Positions 24,338 to 35,919 of a DNA stretch of 64,000 nt are shown here, one piece after another. The notes beneath the pieces are model-generated. The model was not told the origin of the DNA, made no database searches, and was given only the letters and a program-made list of their open reading frames with translations. The DNA comes from Pholiota molesta. Lineage: Eukaryota > Basidiomycota > Agaricomycetes > Agaricales > Strophariaceae. Where the stretch lies: contig JACGCK010000001.1 in assembly GCA_014925825.1 (NCBI GenBank), positions 248,001 through 312,000 on the forward strand, read 5' to 3'. The position numbers were made by a program, and so were the translations under genes. Numbering within the stretch: the stretch's first letter is position 1; each line of letters opens with the position of its first letter.

Positions 24338-26408
24338 GAATTGCGCTTGGCCAAAGTTCGGAGGGGTATTGGACGATAAAACAAGAGATGACAGGCGACT
24401 TGGAAGGCAGCAATGACCCTTTATTAATAACATTGTAGGGATCGACCTCGGCGACACAGCGCGTGTGACGCCACAGACTCCACGCACCAAGCACGCTTGC
24501 GCATTTCAATATTTTGGGATAACCGATTTCTTTTTATTTTCTTTAGAACCTATCATTCACTGTATTCTCAAAACTATCATTTCTCAAATCAATCCATCCT
24601 TCAAACGAACAAGAAATTTTGGTTGTACCCCTTCCCGAACTCTCATGAGCTCGAGGATCCAAGTATTTCCCAATGTTTTCTGGCCATTGCACAAGAAGAC
24701 GGAGTGTTCCTGGGAAGTTTCTGTGATACAGCTTTTGCCCTTCACCACTGATCCACAAATTCCCCGTCGTTGTAGGTGTCTAGTCTCTGAAGAAATCTCA
24801 ATATCCCTAGACATGTATTACGCTTCTACATTGCAGGAGGCAACATGCGACAAATCTGACAAGCGATTCAGCTGAGGCCGCTGTAACACTCTTTGGCGAT
24901 CCTGGGTCTCCAAGAACATCTGGCGACGGAAATATTCACGCAGGCAGACCACGAGGTTATCCTCATTGCAACCCTGGCGCACCCACAGGGCGGATACACT
25001 TATCGAGCCGAAATCGAAGTCGACTATCCAGTGGGGCCGTTTCCATTTCTGAATCTCATTCTTGTCGATCTTCAGGGCTTGGCTCCGAGTCGACGTTCTT
25101 ACAATCGTCTGTCATCGTCCGGCAACTTCGCTCTATTCCACTCCATGGTCGTCAATGTGGCGCTTCAACTGGCGGCGAGAGATGTGTTGGAAGCGAGCCT
25201 GCTCACATTGCACTGTTTCTCGAAATCTGATCAGCAACGCGTCGGACGCAGGCCGCACACCTGTGTTGGTTGGGGCTATGGATTATTCCTGCAATTGTCA
25301 TATTAGCGCTCCGACATTAACAGGCTTTCAGTGGCCAACAAGTGTGCTGCTCAAGGAAATCCTTTTTTTAAAGGTGCATGCATATGTATTCTGGTTTGAT
25401 CCGATATCTCGTTCACGTTCTTTCCTCGATTGGCGTTTGATTTGAAGCGGAACGGTCGTCATTGAGCGCCGTGCGGAGCACAAATCCTCCGCTTTCATCC
25501 AGTCCTATCCTACGATTCACTCGGAAGCTGTATATTCTATCTAGCCACACTAAACTGGGTCTCAACGCAGCCCTATATTTATTTAGACGCTGAGAGAATC
25601 CCGGAACCGTGAAGTTTCGTCTCCGAGCCCCAACGCGGATCTTGCAATAATATGGCGTCCAGCATGCCAGGAGAAAGACCACCACCAACATGTTTTCCTC
25701 TCGCTGCGACTGATTGACGCTGAATTGCCCCCACGAGTAGTATCCCTTGTTGGCTCTGAATCCATCCTTCATTGGTTCGGCTGTACTCAGGCTCATTCAA
25801 AAAAAATGCGCTCTGCCTCGTTTACCGAGGCAAGGACGCAGGTATGTCAGGAGGTCAGGGGCGACTGACGACTGCGTACGGTGAGAATATCAAGCATCGT
25901 TGGGAAGATGATTACTTCTCGAGCAATTGGTCCAAAATAGATGTATAAATTAACATTGTTCTTTGCAGGTTCATACAGTTTCATACGTCATAAATTAATT
26001 TGTACGCCTAATCCGCACTTCTTTCCTCGACATACCGGGGTTTCATTCGTAGACGCCCCGTCTCCGTGGATCCGAAATTATCACGACAATTTCCACGGCG
26101 CACGCCATGATGCACTATCCCATTTCATGGCGAAAACTCCATGAGGACGTCGCCCTACGTACAGCATGTCTTCGATCACCACGAGGATATCATTGCAACT
26201 CCCCAGTATCAAGGAGATATGTGGCCTATCGTGGTTTTCAGCGCCAATTCTAAATGAATGAACGACGTCAGACTTCACGATAGGCTGCAGCAACTGTGTT
26301 CGCCTACACAACTCCTCCAGTCCGTAGCCACTCAGAGCGTCAACGCTATGACTATAAGAAATAGCAACTCTCCCTCGGCGCTCGTCCATCCAAGAAAGAT
26401 CGCCAGCA
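24338..26408. other. weakly coding region, gene structure unresolved
   Basis: Several frames of 60-140 codons occur, with the best on the plus strand at 24893-25306. None can be joined into a gene I recognise. Minus-strand frames at 25413-25800 and 26081-26467 show no conserved features. It may hold a decayed gene downstream of the MYND gene. Confidence 0.35.
24893..25306 (+). CDS. unrecognised open reading frame
   Basis: A 137-codon frame begins MAILGLQEHLATEIFTQADH and has a moderately hydrophobic middle (FPFLNLILVDLQGLAP). Codon composition looks plausible for this genome, but I recognise no domain. It overlaps another open frame at 25062-25445. It could be an exon of a larger gene that includes 24600-24750. 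I do not assign a function. Confidence 0.25.
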   Translation: MAILGLQEHLATEIFTQADHEVILIATLAHPQGGYTYRAEIEVDYPVGPFPFLNLILVDLQGLAPSRRSYNRLSSSGNFALFHSMVVNVALQLAARDVLEASLLTLHCFSKSDQQRVGRRPHTCVGWGYGLFLQLSY

Positions 26409-28172
26409 ATGCTCCTCATCCTGTTCATCCTGGGTGCTCTATTCCGCAACCTCCACGGCCAACCCATATCTTCCCCACACCTACCTGACGCCGATTACGA
26501 TGCCTTGATACTCGCGCGGCCGGAGCCGAAAACAAGCTAGCCAACCTCGCCCTCTGTATCGCCGCGCGCTCGGATTGGAGCATCATTCGCAGCTGCCTTG
26601 TCACTATCCTCGCCTGTACCTGGAAGGCGATCCATCCCAATATCGGCGCGCCGGAAGACACCCAGTGGATCACCTTCCGCCGCAGGGTATTCGTTATGGT
26701 GTGCGCGCTGATTGCGCCGAGGTCATGGTGCTATGGGCGATGAAGCAACATCGTGGCGCGGAGAGGATAATGAACAAGTACAATAAAGAAATTTACGATA
26801 AAAAAATCGGTCCTAGTAAGTGTCGGTCATCTTTATCATCGCTTATTTTTGCTTACTTTCATGATATGCGTGCATAGAGGTGGCATCGAAAAATTCAATA
26901 TTTATTCCTGACTGTGTCGCGGAATGGCTCTGGGAATCACCATTATCGGAGGTCAAGGACGGACTGGTACGCTGGTCCATGGCCACGGCTTCTTCCTCCA
27001 GATGGGCGGCCTGCTCCTATACAAAAACGGCCAGCCTTTCCAAGTCCTAGATTACAAGCGGCTGAAAAAACGTATCGACGCCGGAGATATCGACATCCCT
27101 CTCGTGACGAAGGCCGAGATTACGGACCGCAGCAAAGGAAATGTTATCGTGAAGGGGCTTGTTTTCCTCCAGACCTTGGGATTCGTCGTCCAGTCTACAG
27201 CCCGACTAGCGAAGGGCTTGCCGCTGACCGAACTCGAGGTCGTCACATTGGCATTCGCAATGCTAAACTGCATCACCTACGGCCTGTGGTGGGACAAGCC
27301 CCAAAACGTCTGCGTCCCTATCCGCATCGACCTGAAACAGAAGAAAGAACAGAAGGACGACCGACAACTGAAAGTTCAGCAAGGCCGCCAAGAAACAAAG
27401 CCTACAGAGAACGAGGAGTCGTCGACTGACGGGAGCGATGATGATCAACCATCCAATCCGCGATCAGTCCTCTATAGGATCTCTCTTGCGAATCCTCGAG
27501 GCGAGACGATGATGTCGATGTCGGAAGAGACCTTAATCGGCGACTCACCTCGACAAAATGCAATTCAGAAGGGCTCAATCGAATCTATTGAATCCATTCT
27601 AGACCCCGTCGAATCGTCAGAGATCCGCCAACTGCCAAGAATCCAGGAAGGTCGAGGAGTACAACGAGGAGTGGAAGGATGGGTCTGGTTCATCGCCGTT
27701 CAAATGCCATACCGATGCGGTCAAATCCTGTGCCGCCCCTTTAGCAAGATGGGGGGTGGCGCCGTTCTGCTCAAGGGAAAACACCGGGTGCCATGTTCTA
27801 CGCAGAGTGCAAGGCCAGCGATGGCGTTCTTGCTCTATCCGCCGGTATTGCCACCGGTTTCGGTTTGATTCATTTCCTCGCTTGGTCGGCCGCCTTCCCT
27901 TCACAGACAGAAAAGGTGCTATGGCGTATCACTACGGTGATTATCTCGATAGAGCCTGCGTGGTTCACGATAGCAAATGTTTCCTGGGAACCTGAAATAT
28001 TCAAACGGTGGCCATGGGTGGAAACGGTTGTTATAGGTGTAGCGATGGTCGGGTTGCCGCTTTATATTTCGCGCGTCTGGCCTTGCTCGTGTTGGCATTC
28101 CTTGCGTTCCGAGACTTACCACATGCCACGCATCAGACTATCGAGTGGACGGGATTGATTCCTCATTTATAA
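26409..28172 (+). CDS. agaricomycete-type multipass membrane protein of unknown function
   Basis: The start at 26409 gives a hydrophobic leader (MLLILFILGALFRNLHG). A conserved-looking segment follows (SDWSIIRSCLVTILACTWKA, then a helix VFVMVCALIAPEVMVLWAMK). After an intron (26816-26879) comes HGHGFFLQMGGLLLYKNG and TKAEITDRSKGNVIVKGLVF, then helices around LPLTELEVVTLAFAMLNCIT. An acidic, Ser-rich loop (27400-27620) leads to three more hydrophobic segments. The end is LPHATHQTIEWTGLIPHL, stop at 28170-28172. This order is that of a large family seen in many mushroom genomes with no known activity. Single bases seem to be missing near 26500, 26718, 27792 and 28075, so the longest uninterrupted frame (26924-27868) is only the middle of the gene. 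Confidence 0.65.
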
Positions 28173-28441
28173 GTCTTCAAGCACCAAGTACCGTCCGCTT
28201 AACTTAGGTCCCATATTAATTGAATGTCGCGCTGTATATTTATCTGTAACACATAGTTAACTTCCGTTTGTCCTTATTTTGTCTGAAGTTTGGCCAGTTA
28301 CAAGGCATTGCAGAATTAAATAATTGATTGTGAAACCAAATAGTGATACTAAACATTTCGTGTGAGCGAGAGAATGAAAGATAAACAGAAAACATACCAA
28401 AGCCCTAGAGATATTTTATAGTGGTATGTTCTGCCTGCAGT
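28173..28441. other. short intergenic region between convergent genes
   Basis: AT-rich, no gene. It should hold the 3' ends of the membrane protein gene (plus) and the small one-helix gene (minus). Confidence 0.5.
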
Positions 28442-28700
28442 TTAATGCTGTTTCTTTTGCTCAATGTATCGGGCGTTCACTGCCACAACATGGTACCCTA
28501 CTACGGTGAGCATGGCGAGCATACCGAGCGAGTTGGCGATGTAAGGAGTGTCTGGTGTGAGATCATCCTGTCTCTGCAAGGCGTTGAATAAGTGCATGTG
28601 AGATATATGGTAGACAACGTACCTCAAGCCGGTGGTGGAAGTTGAATCTCAAGTCGCGTTCAAGGCGGACACGTATTGGCTGGTAGCGCTGACGTAATGC
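28442..28700 (-). CDS. small single-helix membrane protein, unrecognised
   Basis: The last exon encodes RQDDLTPDTPYIANSLGMLA and a hydrophobic helix (LGMLAMLTVVGYHVVAVNAR), ending in a Lys-rich tail (EQKKQH) with stop at 28442-28444. An intron with clean borders (GTACGT..TTGCAG, about 28575-28623) joins it to RVRLERDLRFNFHHRLE upstream. The start codon is not certain: in-frame sequence is open upstream to about 28700 with no good ATG. Size and layout suit a small mitochondrial or ER membrane protein, but I do not recognise the family. Confidence 0.4.
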
Positions 28701-28900
28701 TTACATAGATGGCACCATGGATCTGGGCGCACTGCCCCTGAGAGTTGGGTAGGCCCGAAATCGGCACGACAGAGCTCTAGGCAGTAGACTCGTCTCTCTT
28801 TTCCTTTTCTTCCCTTACTTTCCTTTAATCCCCTTTCTATTCTTCTTATATTTCCGTTCACTCGGAATTTCCAATCTCATTCGCCCGGCATATCGCAACT

Positions 28901-30107
28901 ATGCCCATGCAGCTGAACGGTGTCGAAGCGTGGATTACAGGCGAGGACAAGGTGACGCTCCAGGAGTACGCCTGTGAGGTCGACAAGGAGTCCAATGTGG
29001 TGACTTGCTGGATCGGCGGTGAGCCTGGCCAGGTGCGTTACGCGCGGCGTTGTGCGAAATCTCTTGATCATGAATTCCCGATGTTGAGGGGAAAGGGGCG
29101 GCCCCACGTTTTTCGATCATTTCTTGCCTTTGCCTCCGCCTGGCGTCGATCCGATCACCAATGACCTCGCACTAATCTCTATATGATTTATTTGCTATGT
29201 AGACGTTCGCTATTCGCTGGCGGGACATGGCTGATCCCACTACTACGGCCGGCCATCAACTCGATATCAGTGGCTTCGTGACAATGGACGGGTACGAGCT
29301 CGGCGGACGAGTGCTAAAGGCTCGCAGCTATGCGCCTGCGATTTTTTCTCGCATTGCAACGTCGCCAACGGCGTGCTTACCATTGTCGTTTGCTAATCTT
29401 CCCAGATCGGCCGGTGAGCCCACTTCTGACATTTAATTCAAATTTTCCAAGTATTCCTAATATCGAACGTAGGTATTGGTGCAGATTGGAGAAACCTTGG
29501 AACCATCTCACTTGACATTCACGTCGTCCAAGTCGGAGAGGCCAACAGGTTACATAGAGGGTTCTCCAATTATCTCCAAAGGAGTGAAGGCAGCCCTCTA
29601 TCTTCGGCGACACCTTTCTCGTCCACGGAGGTAACAAGCCTGTGGAAGATAGCCACATTCATCTTCAAGTATCGGCCATTGGGTGGGTGCATTTGCTATC
29701 TTTTTTTTTCTTTTTAGGGATCTGCTGCTTAAAATACGTCCCCGTGATCTGCAGACGTTTTGCGATTCCACCGCATCGCCCCGTCCCCTGTGGCATTACC
29801 CTCTTCTGGTGATTGGACCACTGAAACTCGTCTAGGGATCAAACGGGCTGCTGCAGACGACTTTGATGACGATTTCGACAGCCCGCTCGCAAGCCCGACT
29901 ACCCCGACAACTCCAGGCTTTACTTACAGCAGCGGCGGTTCGGACTCCGAATCATCACAGGTATGTCCTTTATGTCCAGAAATACTTTGAGGAACATTGT
30001 TAATCTTTATGTGTCAGGACTATATCCAGAGGCTGAGACCCCGGACATATGCCAAACTCCCCAGCCACAGTCCAATAAAAAGGCAAAAAATCAATCATTC
30101 GCCCTAA
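28901..30107 (+). CDS. DUF7918 domain protein
   Basis: The start at 28901 opens MPMQLNGVEAWITGEDKVTL, typical of this fungal domain (an N-terminal LxGxxAWI strand and an EYxxEV strand). Exon 2 begins TFAIRWRDM and contains FVTMDGYELGGRVLKARSYA, the conserved VDG-x-x-x-GG turn. Exon 3 has VGADWRNLGTISLDIHVVQV, and the conserved FIFKYRPL closes the domain at about 29690. A Ser/Asp-rich tail (DDFDDDFDSPLASPTTPTTP) is followed after an intron (29961-30018) by a basic end (SPIKRQKINHSP), stop at 30105-30107. The function of DUF7918 proteins is not known to me. One base seems missing near 29650. It is divergent from the small gene at 28442. Confidence 0.75.
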
Positions 30108-31329
30108 TCTCAGACTGCCTGTACCAATATGCCATCCATGCGAAACCATCTACTGCCTAATATTCCGCCTCACTCCGTCACTCTTTATAATTCGTAAGTA
30201 ATCGGGCTTCTTTCTCTTCGGGGTCGATTTTGACATCATATCTACTCGTCTAGCGCACTACCACTATCGTTATCCTCGCTGTCCTGCCTGCATCCACTCG
30301 CTAACTCTATGTTATAACCAGACATTTAACCCTCTTAAGTTAATTCGTTTTCGTGTCATCTGCTCACTTCCACCTCGTCTAGTCTAGGGCGGAATGGCGG
30401 CGTGGCATCTCTACGCTCATTCGTATCTCCGATGTATGATTCCCTTTTCTGACTCCTTCTTTTCGTCCTTTATTTGTTGTGACTGATCAACCAATGTGTT
30501 TACTGGCTAAAATACTGATACATAGACTTGCTCTACTTATTGCTCAACTAGTATTTCCTTATGTACCGATTTTGTTCGGATATACTCGTTAGGTACTACT
30601 TTCGTGTTTACGCTGCCCTGTTTTTTCTTCTTTAGTTACATCGCTGTCGTCGGGGCTGTGTTGATAAAATGGGGTGTAAAATTATAATCTGCCATTCGTG
30701 ATTGACCCTCTGTCAATGAGTGCTCGTGTTGAGGCGGATGTCGAGGAGAGGCAGGTATATATTATTGGATTTCTCATGCTCTGCTTGAAATTGGCTCATG
30801 TCTTCCTCGTAGCCGAGGAGTGCCAGTGGCTGTCTACCACAATAGGGATGTAGAGCTCACGTATATTGAAGGTAGGTAGTGACAATTTTAATCTATAGCA
30901 GATCGTGAGAGTTGAGATATCTTTTTGTGGATGACTCTTGTCTCAGGCTGCCAGTCCGCACGGCACCGAAAACGCATGTCAATCCGCAAACTTTTTCTAC
31001 TATCAGCAATTGAACTTGTAAGGTTACTTCGACAAAGAAAAGGGATATGACCCACTTGATCTACACTCACCAAGCGGTCCTGCGAAAGAATCGGCGACCA
31101 AACATTGTATGTCCAAAAGGGGGAATCCAATGTCCAAATTGGACAGCCGATTTTGATGTAAATGCAACTTCCAGAACACAATTGAGCAAGATGCATCAGG
31201 CTATATTGAACGTTTAACGACTAATTAGCTAACAAAAGAACGATCCAAGTGATATAGAATTTTGCAAATTTATGTGAAGATTCAAGGTTTACATAGAACA
31301 TTTAATGTGCGCCCCTAGTAACGCGTCGC
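30108..31329. other. intergenic, AT-rich, no gene seen
   Basis: A long noncoding stretch with runs typical of fungal 3' UTR and spacer. A minus frame at 30888-31196 (102 codons) could be a distal exon of the membrane-family copy to its right, but nothing ties it in. Confidence 0.4.
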
Positions 31330-31970
31330 GGCGTCCGTATCTAGATTCCTCGTGCAACAAGAATTCTCAGAAGGTAACATAGTCGCATCCGGAGGCCATA
31401 AACCCAGACTGCGAAACATAAAATGAGCTCTAACGACAGCGAATTCGAAGTAGAAATTAGTCAATCACTCACAGAGATATACGAGGTGCAGCACACAGGC
31501 GGGGTAGCGCTAGAACCAGCGTAAAATAATAAGTACCTTGCGAGATTACCAGCATCTGGTATGCCTTTAGTATTTCTAAAACAGCTCGTACCAGCTTTCA
31601 ACACTGACTTCACCAATACTACCAGGACCAGTGGCAGAAAATGCGGTGCACCCAGCTAATAAGCCGATGTGGCCATTGAATTTGAGAATGATCATCACAA
31701 AGAGAAAGATAATAACTCACTTCCAATAAGACCTTGTAACGGCGGTGTTCCCAATAGGCTCCACAGTTCAATGTCCTCGGGAGTCGGCTATGTTGAAATT
31801 CAGAGATGTTTTGGAGGATAATTTGAATTTAAATGATCTATACCGGTCCAACAGAACTGCAGCACAGGATTGTGCCCACATTACAATTGCCAACGGTAGC
31901 GACAGCAAGGATAGAGAATGCCAAGCATTGAACGCTCAAGAGTGCGACTTTATTACTGCTGGAGACGCAT
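31330..31970 (-). CDS. small membrane-protein family, copy A (unrecognised family)
   Basis: Homologous to copies B and C below. The first exon starts at 31970 with MRLQQ; after one lost base it continues as KVALLSVQCLAFSILAVATV and GNCNVGTILCC. The expected middle exons lie in 31500-31740, and an exon near 31470-31510 ends CCTSYIS before a GTGAGT donor, matching CCTTFI in copy C. The C-terminal exon is uncertain. The protein would have one or two hydrophobic helices with conserved NC and CC cysteines. The function is unknown to me. Confidence 0.45.
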
Positions 31971-32414
31971 GATAGTGGTAGAAATCTGGGAAGTAATGGC
32001 AGCTCTGTTGGTCAAATTTGAAGGTAAGCTAATTTATACTCTTTGGTATCTTTCCACAACACACAACCCTGGTTTTGCTTGTGGATACCTTTCAAACTTA
32101 TGGCAGATAATTCGGGGATCGCTGGATGTCCTACCTAATCTCCGCTTGACCTTCCGAATCAGACTTGAGTGGCATCTGCATCATGCACGTCTTGCATAGA
32201 CCCAGTAATAGTATCAGATGACTTCCAGTACTGCATAATTCGCGAATTAGGTGCACCTCCAGGTCGGATCGCTACTCATCTATATGCACCCTTGATTAAC
32301 TTCAAGTTAATTGTACAAGTGACTACTAGCGCTCACGAAGACTACAATCCAAAAATAGAAAGCTGAAAATATAATCCATATCTGCGGACCAAACTGAGCA
32401 GAATATCTCAGATT

Positions 32415-32465
32415 TGGAAAAGCTGGCGGGCCGGCTGGCTGGCTGGCTGGTCGGCATTTTCCGTG
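32415..32465 (+). repeat. left terminal inverted repeat of the KDZ element
   Basis: It contains TGGAAAAGCTGG, then a short CTGG tandem (CCGGCTGGCTGGCTGGCTGG), then CGGCATTTTCCGTG. The right-hand partner differs by a few bases and a three-base gap. Confidence 0.7.
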
Positions 32466-32698
32466 GGCGGGTCCCGCCATGCGCCAAAGGCGATCGATCG
32501 ACGTCGCAAACCCGTCCACGCCGCCCACCATCCACGCCCACGTCTCCCGCCATCGCGTGCTGGATGAAGTAGGGTGAGAGCCCATGCCTATGATCTTCCA
32601 GCGCTCGCACTACCGTGACCACCGCAACACCATGCATAGCAAAGACAGCAACCGCATATGCCACTAGGCAACACTACTACACCAATAACGCAGCTTTT

Positions 32699-33025
32699 CT
32701 ATCCACGCTCAACGGTAAACTTCACCCAATCGTCCTCCACTGCACATTGACTTCCTCTGTTCTCTCCACCAGTAGTAATGCGTGCTGCACCCCTCGATCT
32801 TCTCGCGCTCGTGGCTGGTGCACACGGCAACCACCATCGCCCCGCTGGCGACGCCGGCGCGGATGCCGCTCGCTGAATCCTCGAAGATGACGCAGCGCCC
32901 CAGGCATTCCACAGCAAGGAGGAAGGGATCGGGCGCGGGCTTGCCGGCCTTGAGGCAAGTCTATTCCCAACTTCATTGGTGATGCAGTTGGACGATTGTA
33001 CATCGTGCGTTTTCGTTATCATGTA
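32699..33025 (-). pseudogene. HAD-superfamily phosphatase, 5'-truncated
   Basis: The exon at 32950-32790 reads KAGKPAPDPFLLAVECLG and then CVIFEDSASGIRAGVASGAM followed by VVAVCTSHERE. This is the C-terminal half of glycerol-3-phosphate/phosphoglycolate-type HAD phosphatases, with the conserved KP lysine and the acidic ED pair. A short intron leads to the end VEDDWVKFTVERG near 32699. Upstream, ITKTHD before a donor at about 33003 fits the preceding exon. No DxDGT motif exists between here and the transposase start at 33587, so the catalytic N-terminus is missing. It lies inside the transposon ends, as a captured fragment or a target remnant. Confidence 0.6.
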
Positions 33026-33586
33026 TTTTTTATCAGAAGCTCATACTAATAGTATATTGAATCAAACAGCCCCTCCGCCTCCACAGCCTCCGGATGCCCC
33101 TTTCATCTCCAGACAAGCAAGGAAGCGAGGAGTGAAGCTCTGAGCTGACGAGGGCTGTTCGAGTGACCGCTTCGCTCGTCTCCAAACCTTCTACCACCTC
33201 GTCCCTCTCCTCTACTCCAGGCTCCTTGGGCATCCACCTAGTCAACACCGACCACTATTACTCCTTTCTAGGGTCAAATACATATCAGAAACTTGTCATT
33301 AAAGACGTACGAGGAAGCGAGAGGGTAGGTACTAGGGACAAAACTCGTGTCATTAAAGATGTATAGTGCACATGTGGAATAGAAAAGAATTTCAAATATG
33401 CAAAGTCCCTTCTGAACCTGCAAGTACATGCTCTTTTGATAGAGCACATTGTCATCTGTATTCTATCTAATAGAAGGTATAACATTGGGAATTCAAGTCT
33501 ATATATCTAGCTTTCAAATTTTATATAAATCAGGTCAAAGGCAGCGGCGAAAATTAGTACCATCCTGTCACCTTCAGATTGCTTCA
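33026..33586. other. noncoding part of the element, promoter of the transposase
   Basis: A minus frame at 33033-33248 may be decayed upstream HAD sequence. Near 33295-33362 a TCATTAAAGA(C/T)GTA motif is repeated about 55 bases apart. The transposase leader follows. Confidence 0.4.
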
Positions 33587-35762
33587 ATGTCTGATCTCGA
33601 ACAACTGCTCAGCCTACTAAGGAGCAATGCCGATGCATTAAACTCCTTGACACTTGCAAATATCTTTCGCTTTGTAACCTATGCTGCTCGTCTCAAGGAT
33701 GATATTTTACTCCCCCAATCTGCCCAACATTCCCCTTTCATTGCACCTGCTTTACTACCGGCCAGTGTCTTGCAATTTCTGGCGTCTGCATGTGGATTTT
33801 CTCCAGAAACCACCGAACATTGCTGGTCCATCTTGAAGGAAACGATATGGAACTCGGTGGATTTCTCACCTGAAGAAACAAATTTCGAGGCATGTTCCCG
33901 TGTCTTTTTGATGCATGGCCATACATTTGGAATATGTAAGAGTTGTTAATTTTTCCAATGAAAACAAGCATCTATCTAATAGTAAAATTCATATTCAGTA
34001 CCACGCTCTATCTACCCCCCGCAAAAGCATTGTGTAAATCCTGGTTGTCAGCGTACAAAAAAGGGACTCGCTCTGAAAAAAGCGGAGCAACGTCAATGTG
34101 TTCTGTACACGCTTGATAGTGGCCCTCTTCCTGTATGGTCAGTTCATCTGTATTGTGAAAGTACGTGTTTTTGTTGCAAAAAAATCTACAATATACCTCA
34201 AACTGACATATAAAATGTAGAATGCAATATCAATTACCATCACAACTTTTCTATTCAACAAGGAAAAAGAATATATCATGATACACCAACTATTCCTGAA
34301 ATTCTTCAAGTTGGAGAGCACCAATTTGTTGAGCAGAAAGTTATCCATCTCTGGATTACTTTGATGGTTGTGTCATGGACATCCGCCACAAACTGTGCTC
34401 GATTTTATAATTCTGCACTTTCTGGTAATCGCAAACCACCTCCTGGTTGGTCACTTGGGTTCACTCTAGAATCTTCACATGTTTGGAATGGATTTATGAT
34501 TCTTTCTCTGCTTGAGGATCTTTTTCCCCGAAAGCAAACACTCGCAGTACCTCATACAGGTCTTGATCAGGACCGATACAAGGAAGCTATCCGCCAACGG
34601 AGCCATCGCATGCGGCTTTACAGTCAGCCTGAGCTCCGGCACTATTGCAATAAATGCACGCGCTTTACGACAGATGGTATATCTACTATTTCATTTACAA
34701 GAGATTTTTATTCATTAACTGCTACTTGAACTAGGGAAAGAGAAAGTCTCTGTTGTAGTCATTGACGGTGTTACAGTTGGACATCCGTGCTGCAGCATCC
34801 ACAATTGCCATACACCCCTATCCAACAATCGTGACCGCTTTTGTGAAGACCATCAAGATGCTGCTGGCATTTGTGTTATCATTGGCTGCTCCGAGCCAAT
34901 TGTTCAAGATAAAAGGACGTGTGCCAATTCAGACCACCAAACCATCGAGAAAATTTATCTTGAGCGTGGCCAATCGCGATTCCAATTGCAAGAGCGTCTT
35001 GCTCGTGCACGGGTCACGCATCCTAATGATTCAATGGGTCAAGAAGTCACTGATATAACTGAACTTGCCGATGTTGAAAATGAAGAATTTGAGCTTCCAA
35101 CTGGACAAACAACACCGTTGCATGCCAATCATACTGCGGGAAATGTTCCAAAGCCCAAGCTTCGTGCACAGTTTGGGCGAAAGCGAACACATAACGAGCA
35201 AATCATTGTTGCTCCATGTGGAATGATAATTGCTAGAGAGACCTTTTTTGGCGCTGAAGCAGTCTCTAGTGTTGTGGTGAGTAGTCTATCATGAATGTCG
35301 CTATATTCCTCTTTAAACCTTATCTATTCTCTATTTTCTTTTCAGGAAATGATCAAGCGGACATACCGTATACGAGGCACAATGCCTGACCACATATTCT
35401 TTGACAATAACTGTCAGCTTGCAAAAATTGTCCAGAATGATCCTGACTTTGCAAAAGTCGGTCTTTCCGTCGATGTTTTCCACTTCAAGAGCAAACACAA
35501 GCTTACCGACACATTTTGCCAGGCAAATTGTAATCCTGTTAATTTTCCCGAGCTCAAGGGACTAGGAAACAAAGCTTGGTACTTCAATTCTTCAATAGCT
35601 GAACAAACCAATGTGTGGTTAGGTGGATATCATTCTATGTGCCGCGAAATGTTGGTGGACAAGTATAATTTCTTTCTCGATGAAATGATTCTTCGCCGCA
35701 ACCGAATGACCTACAAGAAACTGGAACTTGCTCGGGATATGCCAAATCATTGGCCTTCTTAA
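33587..35762 (+). CDS. KDZ (Kyakuja-Dileera-Zisupton) transposase with CxC cysteine clusters
   Basis: The start at 33587 opens MSDLEQLLSLLRSNADALNS. After an intron (33935-33999) comes a CxC5-like cluster (HCVNPGCQRTKKGL, QCVLYTL, LYCENC) and then IYHDTPTIPEILQVGEHQFV. The exon at 34361-34680 includes WSLGFTLESSHVWNGFMILS. Next is a CxC6-like cluster (VSVVVIDGVTVGHPCCSIHN; RFCEDHQDAAGICVIIGCSE). The KDZ catalytic part follows: MIIARETFFGAEA, PDHIFFDNNCQLAK, VDVFHFKSKHKLTDTFCQAN, NSSIAEQTNVWLGGYHSMCR and FFLDEMILRRNRM. The conserved D, H, D, C and E/Q positions are present. Introns at about 34161-34218, 34678-34734 and 35278-35345 have good borders, and the stop at 35760-35762 is intact. No frame repair is needed, so the element may have moved recently. 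Confidence 0.85.
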
Positions 35763-35919
35763 TTTCTCAGTATCGTAATTATCTTGGACTTCTTCAATAT
35801 ATAATGTGCATGGACAGACAGTACAATAAATAACCTACAAAACGAGACATATAGCTACAGTTCAAACAAAAATATCATGTACAAATCAAAGACGTGGAAA
35901 TATTTGATAACGTGGAAAG

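Noticed and set aside
31745..32199. Plus-strand frames in the membrane-protein array
   Set aside because: The minus strand carries the conserved exon shared by three copies; the plus frames are shadows.
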